From the NCBI RefSeq assembly GCF_000237925.1, contig NC_031497.1, positions 22,511,249 to 22,575,248 of the forward strand: a DNA stretch of 64,000 nt, given 5' to 3'. Both the position numbers and the translations under genes were made by a program. How positions within the stretch are numbered: the first letter of the stretch is position 1; every line of letters begins with the position of its first letter. A model generated the notes under the pieces. That model made no database searches, was not told the origin of the DNA, and saw nothing but the letters and a program-made list of their open reading frames with translations. The stretch is from Schistosoma mansoni. Taxonomy: Eukaryota > Platyhelminthes > Trematoda > Strigeidida > Schistosomatidae. Positions 1 to 11,303 of this stretch are shown one piece after another.

Positions 1-48
1 AACTTTGTAAAACTTAAACTTATAAGTTGGGTTATCCTTCATGGTCAG

Positions 49-411
49 AGTTATATTTTGTAGCCTGCGTACCCAGTTAATATACGACGTGACGAGAACA
101 GTAAATTATCGTTATGACCAATGACACACGAAACCCGTACGAGCAGTCTAAAGCACTTGTCGGTCCTGATTTCTGCCTACCCCAGCCAGTTAAGTCCAGA
201 ACACCAATAACAGCTTCTGCAATTTGAATCATTATATTTCTAACATACTGAGTTTATATAACAATCAAACTGACCACATCGTACCGTAAAATAGAATATA
301 GTATGAATAGTTTAGTTACTGAACAATTATACAATAAGAAATATACGTATCATATTGGTCCATAAATAGTTCTCGAAAGTTACCACTCATAATTCTCTTC
401 GGGATATAACA
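49..411 (+). repeat. LTR-like interspersed repeat, copy A (solo-LTR fossil candidate)
   Basis: This is one of three related copies in the window (with 2387-2897 and 56533-56985). They share long stretches, for example the segment beginning 'aacatactgagtttatat' and the motif 'ggtccataaatagt'. The right end, TATAACA at 405-411, mirrors the TGTTATA that opens the other copies, as expected of LTR termini. No internal retroelement coding sequence lies beside it, so a solo LTR is the best guess. The copy is shorter than copy B and its left edge is uncertain. The family could not be named. Confidence 0.45.
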
Positions 412-2040
412 GCTTGGCCTATGATTTCCGACTTCTGGAGTTCATTTTCTCCAGAATCCCAACAGATTTTTGTGTAGACTTATTAAAAACTGTCTTGATG
501 AGAAATGGGCTTTCACGGAACAAGAAAACCAGTCAACCGAAGGAAAATCGTACCATATTCTCTTTTGCATACTGCCATAACAGTATCTTTTTCTCAATAT
601 ATAAAGCGTCACTCATTAAAAAATGAAAATCGAAGAATATAGCAAGATAGAGAGAGAAAAGGATCAAGGTGAACGTTTTCGAACATGTTGGATGTCGTTA
701 GTGTTTAAAAGTCACTATTTTTTTCGTTTAACATGGGCTTTTGTAATGTGTACGCTCATAGTTGGCATTTTAACAAAACTGATATTAGTCAATTTTAGTA
801 ACTGTCTCATCTGTGGAAATGCTATATCAAAATGTATCTCATGATTCAAATAAATGGCACAAAATATGAGCGAAACGGATCAGTTCGTTTGGGCCAATTT
901 AGAGTAATCCGATATGCCTTATCAAGGTGTTACGTGCAGGCATGTGTTAACTTCTACTTAACATTGGTAGTCAGAAATGATGTCAGTGTCTACCAATCCT
1001 ATGCCAAACATAAGTTGGTTCAATGGTATGTCGAGATGAGGTTACGAAAGAGGTTGTAGATCATCAAAATAAGTGGTCTGTCCCGAATGTGTGGGGGAAA
1101 TGAGGGTCATGGTAATGGTGTGACCACCCACGTTACGTCGAAAAATCATACCACTGTTAACATTTAACATTTGTTGCTCTTCCCTCGTACTATGGCTACT
1201 TTGATACTGTGAGGCACAAACGACGACATCACATAATATATTGGTAAGAGTATGTGCAAGAAACAGAGAGTGAACACTTGTAGTGACCGGCTTGTCTCGA
1301 TAAGAACACGATTGGAATAACAGAAACAATTATTATTATTGTAACCAATCGTACCAGAGACTGTTTTACTGTACTTGTTTAACGATATCAGACTCACTTC
1401 TGGTTCCGCTATCCGCCTTGTTCGGTTCGAACTTTCTTACCCTCTGCCCATTTCGCCTGTACTCCTTGGCACGTCTCGGTATTCTTTCGATACCACGAGA
1501 TCACCAATAAATATACTTTATCTGGACTAATTAAAGCCTTATGATTTGCAAGTTATCAAAGGAACCAAGTCGTTGCTGGGCATGTAATCGAATTGTAGTG
1601 CGGATCATAGTCCGTCCTCGACTCGACGTCACTACACACTGCCGCATGGGTCAGCCCATGGAGTGCCATTAATTGATGCACTTCGATGGTTCTTGACCTT
1701 AACGGTATCCAGCAAACTCCTCCACATTCAGCGACTCGACACACTGTTATTTAGCTAGGGTCCAGGGACATTTCATTAACCCTAAACAAGTTCATAATCA
1801 CACCCTTATGCTTCATATTGTGTATTTAATCCAGATCTAACGAAAAAGAAGTGTTTATATGTACATTCAAGGACTCCAGCTAAATCCTCACATGATATGG
1901 GCCATAAGCAGTTTCGCTGCCTGAATTCTATTGAAAAGTCGTGACCAGTGACATCAGTCATGTCAGATGTGAGGTAGTTACCTTTCAAAGACAAGGCAAA
2001 ATGATTGCGTAATATTGTGGATTAATTACAGCTAGATATT
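412..2040. other. Intergenic stretch without a recognisable gene
   Basis: Only short open frames without family resemblance are present (70-95 codons). The part at about 1400-1750 is richer in CG and may be an old repeat, but I could not match it to another copy in the window. No splice-bounded coding exon was recognised. Confidence 0.5.
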
Positions 2041-2044
2041 AACA

Positions 2045-2127
2045 CTGCTGGATGTCGGCTCAGTGGTCTAAATAACAGGCGTCTGCACACGGGACTGGAG
2101 GCCCTAGGTTCGAATCCTATGTGTGTG
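2045..2127 (+). repeat. tRNA-like SINE head (A-box and B-box)
   Basis: A sequence close to the RNA polymerase III A-box (GGCTCAGTGG at about 2056) is followed by a perfect B-box GGTTCGAATCC at about 2107. The flanks of the B-box can pair as a T-stem in four of five positions. The arrangement fits a tRNA-derived SINE head. It is not a good functional tRNA, because the acceptor stem does not close. The length of the SINE body downstream is unknown. Confidence 0.5.
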
Positions 2128-2386
2128 GTTGCAGATACTCGCTGCTAAGGACTTATAAGTTCGTAATTGCAGTCCGTGATTTCAATGTAACTCAACAATC
2201 CCTACATCCCTTTACTACCAAACGAATAGTTTGTTCAGTTTTTTCGAGAAATCATAAACAAACTAAACAACGATGCAGTAAATCGTTGAATTTAAAATCT
2301 TAAAGAATTTATATTGCAGTGCACATAGGATTTTCGCATTAGTTTATGCCTTTTTGTTAGATCGTGTGCGTGCGTACGTGCCCAAT

Positions 2387-2897
2387 TGTTATATCGATTG
2401 ATATATGTCGTTGATATATATGACGTTATAAGACCGCCAATGAGAGAAGAGCAAATTATCGATCAGAGCAATGATATACAAAAGCCGTGTGAGCAGTCTT
2501 GAGTACATGTCAGTCCTGCTTTCTGCCTAGCCCAGCCAGGTAAATCCAGAACACCAATAACAGCCTCGGCAATATGAATCATTATTCACAAACATACTGG
2601 GTTTATATACCAATCAACCAGACCACATCGTACCATAAAATAGAAAATAGCATTTCTATAGGATTTAGCCAAAAGTGGCTGTGAATGGGGGGAACAACAA
2701 TTAATAGACCAGGGATAACTCAAGAATGGTAAATCGTATAATAATAGTCTATGGGTCAAAATAAAGCTTATAATAAGAGGAACATGAATAGAATAGTTAA
2801 GTTACTTATCAATTACACAATAGGAAATATACATATTACATTGGTCCATAAATAGTCTTAAAAAGTTACCATTCTTAATTCTCTTCGTGATACAACA
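2387..2897 (+). repeat. LTR-like interspersed repeat, copy B (solo-LTR fossil candidate)
   Basis: This is the longest of the three related copies. It opens with TGTTATA and closes with TACAACA, near-perfect inverted termini of the TG...CA type used by LTR retroelements. An AATAAA lies inside the copy ('caaaataaagctt'), which fits an LTR R region. The flanks (5' ccaat, 3' cattt) do not form an exact duplication. The identification as an LTR rests on the termini and copy number only. Confidence 0.5.
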
Positions 2898-3327
2898 CAT
2901 TTCTGTTTGATTTTACGACTAATGTAGTGAGTGGAAGTTAAAAGTTGACATGCATGGGGAATACTGTAACGTCACGCTCCATCTTCAACCCACATAGTTT
3001 ATTCTCTCTTCCAGACAAGACGATCTATTCATTCTCCTTAAACCACATTTTGACCTTTTCACTTATTAGCTTATTTGTTTTTACTGATTTTAGATGAGCG
3101 TATGTGTGTGCACATATTATCCTATTCACCACATGTCTGTGGCTTATTTTTATCTGGCTATAAGTGTTGATTACCCGTTGGTTAAATCGAGTTGGCTCAC
3201 TCGCCTTCTCCGTTGCGCGTCCTTTTGTGTTGCTTCGCTGTCTGACTAAAGATTGTATCCGAACCATCATTCTCGTATTTGACTTATTGTAATAATTATG
3301 AGTATTGGAATTATAGTATAAACTAGG
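2898..3327. other. Short intergenic stretch, no gene recognised
   Basis: The longest open frame is 113 codons on the minus strand and runs into the BEL/Pao LTR at its 5' side. It shows no recognisable domain and is most likely chance or part of an old repeat. Confidence 0.4.
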
Positions 3328-3898
3328 TGTTGGATCCATTTTGCAAGTGAAAATCCCTCCATGCATACACTTGTGATTTCTTCCTTACGTTTTCTTTATT
3401 TGTATATGCTGTTAACATCTATTATGCTAATTAAGACTGTAACGTTCAATTTTCTTGGTTTTACTATCGTTTTTTATTGAGTCTCCGTGTTCTTTACTGA
3501 GCTGTATATAGTTTGTTTTAATTGCTATTATTCTGGTATCTGCCATATTGGCTGCTCGCTTTTTGATTGTGCGGTTTGAACTTGACTGGGATCGTGCATT
3601 TTTGGTTGTATTTGGAGCACTTTCCCAGAAATTGAAACACTTGGTGTTATAAAATAACCGCTCAAACGGAATCTCCCTTGATCTATCCAGAAAGGATAGA
3701 ATAACGCTTATTCTTTGGTGTTTTTGATTGAATATTTTTGTATCAATTGTTGGTTGAATAACTGGGTGATAATATTCGTTTAGAACCGTGTCAAATATAT
3801 ACCTTGTTTTGATTTGAACTGAGACACGAGTGTCTAAAGCTATCTAACGGTTATTCGGCCACATCCAGATCTATTGGAATTTAGGTTTGGATCTTACA
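3328..3898 (+). repeat. 5' LTR of the BEL/Pao element
   Basis: A 571-bp direct repeat matches 8193-8762 almost throughout. It starts TGTTGGATCC and ends ATCTTACA. The flanking base pairs (5' ctagg) do not match those beyond the 3' LTR (acagc), so no target-site duplication is visible. Confidence 0.85.
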
Positions 3899-4014
3899 GT
3901 TCTAAACGAATATCGGTCGGTTGGCAGCTTGGTCCGTGTTCAACAGTCCTGAACAAATATTGGTCGGTTTGCAGCTTGGTCCTCGCCCACAGTTCTGAAC
4001 CAAATTTGGTCGAT
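3896..4014 (+). repeat. 46-47-bp tandem repeat in the BEL/Pao leader
   Basis: Three tandem units start at 3896, 3943 and 3989, the third partial. Each opens ACAGTtCTgAAC, and the two full units contain GGTCGGTTtGCAGCTTGGTCC. The first unit overlaps the last three bases of the LTR, so the array covers the place where a primer-binding site is expected. Confidence 0.75.
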
Positions 4015-7000
4015 AATTCGAGATGCCCAACAATCGTGCAAAGAAGTCAATCCCTAAGCTGATCGTAGAGGATGAAGACAAAGTTAACGACAAATCCCTT
4101 AGTACAAAGCAAGTTTTTTCTGATGTCTTTACGCCTCATGGTTCTAATGTATTTAAAGAGAGCTATAGTGATAGTGATAGTGACGTAATGTTAGATAAGG
4201 TAGCGGATCTTAGTTTAGATAAAGGGGAAAGACTTAGGCATGCAGTCTCGGGCACAACACCTAAGGTTCCTATAGTTGGGTTAGAGCTACCGAAAGTTGA
4301 ATTGTGTTATTTTGATGGAAAGCCGAAGGAATATTGGAAGTTTATAAAACAATACGATACTTACGTTGCGGCAAGAGTATCTGATGATAGTCAACGTTTG
4401 CTGTATTTGCTCCATTATTGCAAGGGTAAGGCGAAAGCAGCCATCGAAGGATGTGTAATGATGGAGGCTACGTCTGGGTATAAAAGAGCTAGAGATATTT
4501 TGAAACGATTATTCGGTCAAGCTCATGTTATAGCAAGAGAGACTTTGGAGGATTTATTCAATGATGTAAGGCGTGGTTGTCATGACCCCGAGCAACTCTC
4601 AAGTTTAGCAATGAGGATGGAAAATTGTAGCATGATTCTAGAGTAAATGAATTACACTGCCGACTTGAATTCGCTGGTTACGTTAGAGAGAGTAGTAAGA
4701 TTTCTGCCCCAACCTATGCAAAGACAATGGGCCGAAGTGGTAGATAGATTGACAGAAGAGGACAGGGAGCCAAAGTTCGCCGAACTCACTCAGTTCGTGG
4801 CAGCTAAAGCGAGAGTAGCTGCGAGTAGGTTTGGACGATTGGCTGAACGTCCAAGAGGGGGAGTTACTACTAAATCATGTTATCATTCCGTAGTGAGACC
4901 GAAGAATACACCGATCGCAAGTACTAAGTGCAGTATGTGCTCAGGCGATCATGCTGTTTACGAGTGTAGTCAGTTCTTAGCTCTCACGACAGAAGAACGT
5001 CTGTCGCACGTCAAAGGTAAGAGTATCTGTTTCGTATGTCTTAAACAAGGGCATAAAGCTATTGAATGCAAGGTGACGAGACGTTGCGCCATTGACGGAT
5101 GTTCTGGGAGACATCACTCTCTGTTGCATAAGGGTTCGGCAAAGAGTAAATCAGAGGATAGACTGGCTACGGTGAACCATTGTGGACATGATAGGCCAGT
5201 GGACGGTCACGTGTGTCTGGGAATGATTCCCGTGAGGTTGAGATCGGGAAACGCTGAGGTTGTGGGGTATGCCCTTTTGGATAATGGCTCTGATGTAACC
5301 TTGATCAGGTCAGGGTGTTTGAAGTTTTTGGGGCTAAACGAGGAACAGTCGTCGGTGGTTGTACAAACCGTGAGCGGCAATAAGGCAACACGAGTGATAA
5401 AGACACCTTTTGAGGTGTATTCCTTAGATCAATCTGAGCACGTTAAAATTCAAGGAGCCCTGGTAGTGTCGCAAATAGCATAAGCCGACGAAAACAGTCA
5501 TGAGCAGCCTAGTGAAGTGGCCGCATTTGAGCGATGTACCTTTAGAAGTTATAGATTCTGGCGAAGTTGTGTTACTGATTGGTTGTGATATCCCGGAAGC
5601 CCACGGTACTCATCACGTTCACGGAAGAAAAAATCCGTATGCAGTAAAAACGTTGCTCGGGTGGACCGTGTTTGGACGTACATCATTATCGGGATTGAAG
5701 AAAAAAGTTAGTAACTGTATGAGTAAGCTGCAGACGTTAGAAGATCAATTTCGTAAGCTTTATGACGTAGAATTCGCTGATGTATATTCAAGCGATAAAT
5801 CGCCGTCAGTAGAGGATCGAGCAGCAATAGAAATAGTGGAAAGGGGTACCTTCTACGATGGTGGTCACTTCGTAGTTCCAATACCATGGAAAATGTATCC
5901 AAACAAAAAAACGGGAAATTATGAAGTAGCGGCCAGTAGATTACTTAGTTTGAAGCGTAGGTTGATGAAGGATAGCAACCTATACACTAAATATGCTAGA
6001 AGTATTGAAAGTAATCTTGCTAAAGGATATGCACAAAGGGTCCCTGAAATTCAGTTGAGGTCAGATTATCTCCCTCGCTGGTATCTACCTCATCACGCGG
6101 TAATAAATCCCAAAAAGCCAGAGAAACTGAGGGTGGCACCTATAAAACCAGTCACTATACCGAGGCTTGAGATGGCAGCAGCAGTTTTAAGCGTAAGGCT
6201 AAGTGAAGTGCTACAAAAAAGCTTACCCAATTTTTTCTGCGAAGTGAAATTTCATACTGATTCTATGATAGTGTTGTATTACATTAAAAATACAGGAAAC
6301 CGATATAGTACCTATATAGCTAATCGTCTAGCTATCTTACATCAGCACACTAAGGTTGAGCAATGGACTTACGTTAAATTGTCGGAGAACCCAGCGGATT
6401 GGACTTCGAGAGGTATACAAAAATTGGCCGACCTTGAGTCGTGGATTAAGTGCCCTACTTTACTGCAAGCCGAGTTCGGTAAAACTATTACCGATTGTCC
6501 ACAAACTATTCCGGACAGTATTGAGTTCAGAAAGACTGCTGTGGTTAATTTGAGTAAGGTGAATTATGACAAGTTTCCTATTATTTCTTATTACTCAGAC
6601 TGGTTAAGATTAGTCAGGGCAGTAGCCTGGCTAAGAAGGTTTATAGAATATTGGATGATACTTCGCTCATCAAGTCGTGAAGGATCCGTTCATTTGGGAT
6701 GCCTGAAGGTCGAAGAGCTTGAAAGTGCCAAGCGTAAGGTCTTAATGATAGTCCAGAAAGAGGTATATGGGAGATTACTCAGTGAATTTAAGAACAACAG
6801 TAATGTGAATAGTCAAAATGATCTGAAGCGTTTATCGCCTATAATGCTCGACGGTTTACTATGTGTTGGAGGTCGTCTAAACTACTCCGATTACCCTGAT
6901 GGCTTCAGCATCCAGTAACATTACCTAGTCGTCATTTGGTGACAGAAATGATAGTCAGACATTATCATCAAGAAGAAGGACACTCAGGAACTTCTCAAGT

Positions 7001-8192
7001 ACTTGCCGCAATCCGAAAATACTATTGGATAGTAAAAGGGACCAGCACAGTCAGGAGAGTGATAGGTAAGTGTGTAATTTGTCGGCGGTATACGACGAAC
7101 TCAGGACAGCAATTGATGGCACCGCTTCCCGCATGTAGAGTGAAACCAGGCTGGCATAGTTTCTCAATTGTAGGGGTGGATTACTTCGGACCCGTTTTAG
7201 TTAAAAGGGGAAGGTCACTAGAAAAGAGGTATGGGTGTATATTTACTTGTTTGCAAACACGTGCAGTGCATATTGAAATGGCTTATAGTTTGAATACCGA
7301 TCCATTTGTGATGGCCCTGTTACGTTTTATTGGAAGAAGAGGGAAGCCCTCAGAGATATATAGTGATAACGGGTCGAACTTCGTGGGTGCAATATCTGAG
7401 CTAAGGAAATATGTTCGGCAGTGGGACCAACAAAGGATAAGTAATGAATTGTCAGCGAAGCAGATTCAGTGGCATTTTAACCCTCCGTCATCCAGCCACA
7501 GAGGGGGGGTGTGGGAAAGAATGATAAGATCCGTACGTAGACTATTATTATTGATTACCAGAGAACAAACGTTGAATGATGAAACTTTAGGCACCTATTT
7601 GGTTGAAATTGAAAGGATATTGAACGATCGACCATTAACCCCGATTGTACAGGATGCTAACGACAAGCTAGCATTAACACCTAACAGTTTGCTTTTGTTG
7701 AGGGAATGTGACAGTATAGTTGACGAAAGTAGTATCAGAGTTAATTATGATAAACGCTGGAAACAGGTGAATTATCTAGCTAATGTGTTTTGGAAAAGGT
7801 GGCTGCGTGAGTACTTACCATCCTTACAAACTCGTCAAAAATGGTTGGTTGAGCGTCGCAATTTCCAGCCAGGTGATGTAGTAATCGTGGTTTCAGATAT
7901 TTCCACCCGCGGTAAGTGGCCTCTAGAGGTAATTGAGAGTTGTGAAACAGACAAGGATGGAAAGGTTAGGACGGTGTCAGTACGTACTAATAACGGGTCT
8001 ATTAGAAGGGATATACGTAAGGTATGTCTCCTAGAAGGGTCCAATTAGTTAATTGTCAAACAATGTAGACAGAACGAGTAGGCGTACTGTTGTAAGTCCT
8101 ACCCGTTCTTTTAGTGAGGAATGCGATTAGGTGAACCATGGGGAAATGACATCAGAATAGCTTGTGCAGTATGGAGGGATTTTGGGGGCCGG

Positions 8193-8762
8193 TGTTGGAT
8201 CCATTTTGCAAGTGAAAATCCCTCCATGCATACACTTGTGATTTCTTCCTTACGTGTTCTTTATTTGTATACGTTGTTAACATTTTTGATGCTAATTAAG
8301 ACTGTAACGTTCAATTTCTCTTGATTTTACCATCGTTTTTTATTGAGTCTCTATGTTCCTTACTGAGCTGTATCTGGTTTGTTTTAATTGCTATTATTCT
8401 GGCGTCTGCCATATTGGCTGCTCGTTATTTGATTGTGCGGTTTAATTTTGACTGGGATCGTGCATTTTGGTTGTAATTTGGAGCACTTCCTCAGAAATCG
8501 AAACACTTTGTGTTATAAAATAACCGCTCAAACGGAATCTCCCTTGATCTATCCAGAAAGGATAGAATAACGCTTATTCTTTGGCGTTTTTGATTGAATA
8601 TTTTGTATCAATTGTTGGTTGAATAACCGGGTGATAATATTCGTTTAGAACCGTGCCAAATATATACCTTGTTTGGAATTGTGCTGAGACACGAGTGTCT
8701 AAACTATTCAACGGTTATTCGGCCACATCCAGACCTATTGGAATCTAGGTTTGAATCTTACA
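8193..8762 (+). repeat. 3' LTR of the BEL/Pao element
   Basis: This is the second copy of the 570-bp LTR. A purine- and G-rich tract (about 8174-8190) directly upstream is a plausible polypurine tract. Sequence of a CR1-like LINE begins straight after the LTR. Confidence 0.85.
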
Positions 8763-10284
8763 ACAGCGTAAGTCCAAAAAGCTGTACGAAGAGAAAATTG
8801 TTAAGGAATTCAAAAGTGCCCTAAACGCTTGTATTCGTATATAAACAAAAACAAAAAGAAGAAATGTCCCTTCACTACGGGGAGACAGTACTGCCTAATC
8901 ATCAGTGGAGGACGACTTTGGCAAAGCTCAAGTCTTCTCAAAATACCTTAGCAATGTATATACCTTAGAAACACCCTTCCCACCAGTTCATGAAAATCCC
9001 CCTCATACAAACACTGGACAGCGTGACCATTAAAGAAATCGATATCTTCGGTCTGCTAAATATGCTTGACACAGGTAAATCCACTGGACCCGATGAATTG
9101 CATCCTAGGATACTAAAGGAATTATCTAACTTCATTGCAAACCCTTTAAGAATATGCTTCATTCTAGTCGTAACCCAGGGTCGTTTACCAAAAGACTGGA
9201 AGAACGCCATAGTGAGCCCTGTCTTCAAAACGGGTACGAAACATAAACCTGAGAATTACCGACCAATTAGCCTAACTAGTGTGGTTGTTAAAATCTTAGA
9301 AAAGATTATTCGGAAGGAGCAGTTTAAGTACCTCGATGAAAACCGAATCCTTTCGAAGAAGCAGCATGGTTTCAGAACAGGTTATTTTTGTCTCACTAAC
9401 TTATTAGTCGCTCGTGAAAGCTGTTGCGCTCTTGAGGACCAAAAGTTACCTATGGACGTAACCTACATCGATTTCAGGAAAGCTTTCGACAAAGTTCCGC
9501 ACAATCGGCTTTTATATAAGCTAAGGGATGTCGGGATTGGAGGCAATCTATTGATGTGGATAAAAGACTTCCTAGTTGAGCGTCAACAAAGAGTACGGGT
9601 GAACTCAAAATTATCTAGCTGAGAAAATGTGCTTAGTGGAGCCTTCCACACGGGGTACGGTTTTGCGGTCAGTGTTATTCCTCTTGTACGTAAATGACCT
9701 CCCTCGTCTACTATCGTCATCAGTCTTGCTATATACTGACGATGTCAAGATATGGAGAGCGATACAAAGTAAGGGTGATAGCTTATTACTCCAAAACGAC
9801 CTGGAGAGATTGTCTGAATGGTCCCAAACCTGGCAGTTGCCGATAAATACTTCCAGGTGTATTGTGATGCATATTGGTCATCAAGGTATGGATACATACA
9901 CGATGAATAACACTGAACTACCTATTGTCGAGACACACATTGACTTAAGAGTCGTCGTTAGCCAAGACTTAAAGACTACTGCACACTGCCGTGCAATAGC
10001 CGCTAAAGATTTTAGAAATTTATGATCAATACGCAGGGCTTTTAGTCATATCAACGCTAAAACGTTTTTACTATCAATACAGCGTTCGTGCGTTCTAAAC
10101 TTGAATGCTGCACACATCCGGTTAGCCCATGTTAAAAAAGACAGTGAGCTCTTGGAAAGGGTTCAAAGAACAGAGACTAAGCTGATTCCCGGCTCTTTCA
10201 AATAAACGTTGTATCAACTAAGAGACCATCATTGCCAGGACTAACACAGGCCATCAAGCCTCCTGTCCTTTTCAAACTGAAACT
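8763..10284 (+). mobile_element. CR1/Jockey-like LINE fragment with reverse transcriptase
   Basis: Conceptual translation shows non-LTR reverse transcriptase blocks: TGKSTGPDELHPRILKEL (about 9075), NYRPISLTSVVVKILEKIIR (about 9255), KQHGFRTG, YIDFRKAFDKVPHNRLLYKL (about 9465) and the catalytic box as YTDD (about 9736) where YADD is usual. The endonuclease half is absent; the sequence starts against the BEL/Pao LTR. The reading frame is interrupted near 8850-8990 and by a stop at 9620, so it is dead. The 3' end (about 10215-10284, ending AACTGAAACTGA) matches the end of the copy at 39080-40865. The family belongs to the CR1/Jockey group in schistosomes; the exact name is not certain. Confidence 0.8.
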
Positions 10285-10478
10285 GATATCCTCAATAAAC
10301 CGACACGCTGTTTTACCCCACTACACAAGGCCATCTTTCATCTGCGGGAATTTAGATTTCAATGATGGCCCTGGGAAATGAGGGATAGGTTACTTGTATT
10401 GTTATTACTTGGAGTAGGGGTTATCAAAGTATGTAAGTTTAACATTGGTTCATAATTGAAAAACCCTGTCACGTCTAG
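10285..10478. other. Intron or intergenic sequence before terminal exons
   Basis: The sequence is unique and without coding signs. It ends in a usable splice acceptor (GTCTAG at 10473-10478) for the exon that follows. Confidence 0.4.
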
Positions 10479-10942
10479 ACGAAGAGTACGATGAGGAGGA
10501 AAAGGATGAACGTGACCCGCTGGAACTAATTAAACATAAGCATAGTAAAAGAGATGTAGATTCTGTTGAAAAAACTGTCTCAAACCCAATACCAATTGAA
10601 GAGGAAACAATTGAAGCAACATCCAGGGGTCTTTCACCTAGACTACGAGCTAAGTGTAAAGATATCCAAGATGAATGTTCTTGCAAGTGAGTAAGGTAGT
10701 TAATACTATCACAATTTAGACGACTTTTGTGTTTTGGCCCAAATAGCTGTGAATGGATAAACAACTACCCAACCAAAGTACTTGCACGCAATTCCACTGA
10801 ATTCGTGTGGCTACATCGCTGTCGCCAGACCTTTTTAATGGGACAGAATTTATGCGAATGCAAGCGACTATTATTCCATAAGGAGGATGTTAAGTGGCTG
10901 ACTCCAGAGTCTACAAGCCTGTCTTTATTACAACTCTCATGA
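10479..10942 (+). CDS. Last two exons of an unrecognised acidic, Cys-containing protein (partial)
   Basis: Exon 10479-10686 and terminal exon 10747-10942 (stop TGA) are joined across a 60-bp intron with GTGAGT donor and AAATAG acceptor. Only one frame is open through both, and the codon split (AA|C) fits. The first exon encodes a very acidic stretch (YDEEEKDERDPLELIKHK) and a charged linker. The second begins around CSCNCEW and has spaced cysteines (HRCRQTF, LCECKRLL), which could suit a small disulfide or metal-binding fold. No family is recognised. The upstream exons were not found; they may lie left of the repeats or of the window. A polyadenylation signal follows at 11265. The SDR gene starts only about 35 bp later. 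Confidence 0.6.
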
Positions 10943-11264
10943 CCTTGTTCAGCATGTATATACAAGGTTGGGGTTTACATACTTCTATGCATTTATCTGA
11001 GTTTAAAATCCTGACTGTGTTTACCTTAAAAATTTATCTTTTAGTGGCGAGACTCGCATTTATAGTATAGAAACTTAGGTTTTTCTTAGTATGGTTGTCT
11101 TCAAAATTCTTCCCAGTTTATTTGTTCATTTGTGTCAGCCATCTATTTGATTAACTTCTAGTTTTAACAATTGTACTGAGTTTGTAACCAGATTATTCGA
11201 ATTGTACTTTGCAAATACATCGCGTTTCTAAAACCAATTTTGTCTTTTTATTGCACTTCGAACT

Positions 11265-11270
11265 AATAAA
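11265..11270 (+). terminator. Polyadenylation signal AATAAA of the 10479-10942 gene
   Basis: An AATAAA hexamer lies 322 bp after the stop codon at 10942 and 34 bp before the first ATG of the SDR gene. Cleavage 10-30 bp downstream would fall almost on the start of the next gene. Confidence 0.5.
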
Positions 11271-11303
11271 GTAGACTAAATTTTTTGGTGTATACTCTTC
11301 ATT

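Larger units (their letters stand above)
3328..8762 (+). mobile_element. BEL/Pao LTR retrotransposon, broken copy
   Basis: Two related LTRs of about 570 bp (3328-3898 and 8193-8762) begin TGTTGGATCC and end TTACA. They enclose a Pao-type internal region. The parts in order are a gag-like region (about 4020-4900), a cluster of Cys/His zinc knuckles (about 4930-5130), a retropepsin-like aspartic protease with LLDNGSDVTLI (about 5270), the Pao-type protease-to-RT linker with KTLLGWTVFG (about 5650), an RNase H-like part with HTDSMIVLYYIKN (about 6250), and an integrase with an HHCC zinc finger and DDE core (about 6940-8040, YSDNGSNFVG). The element looks broken, with about three or four breaks. 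The LTRs differ at roughly 7% of positions by eye, so the copy is fairly old or a recombinant. Schistosome Pao elements such as Sinbad are the likely relatives. Confidence 0.88.

Noticed and set aside
3025-3366. 113-codon open frame on the minus strand
   Set aside because: No domain, no conserved look, and it overlaps the BEL/Pao LTR at its start.
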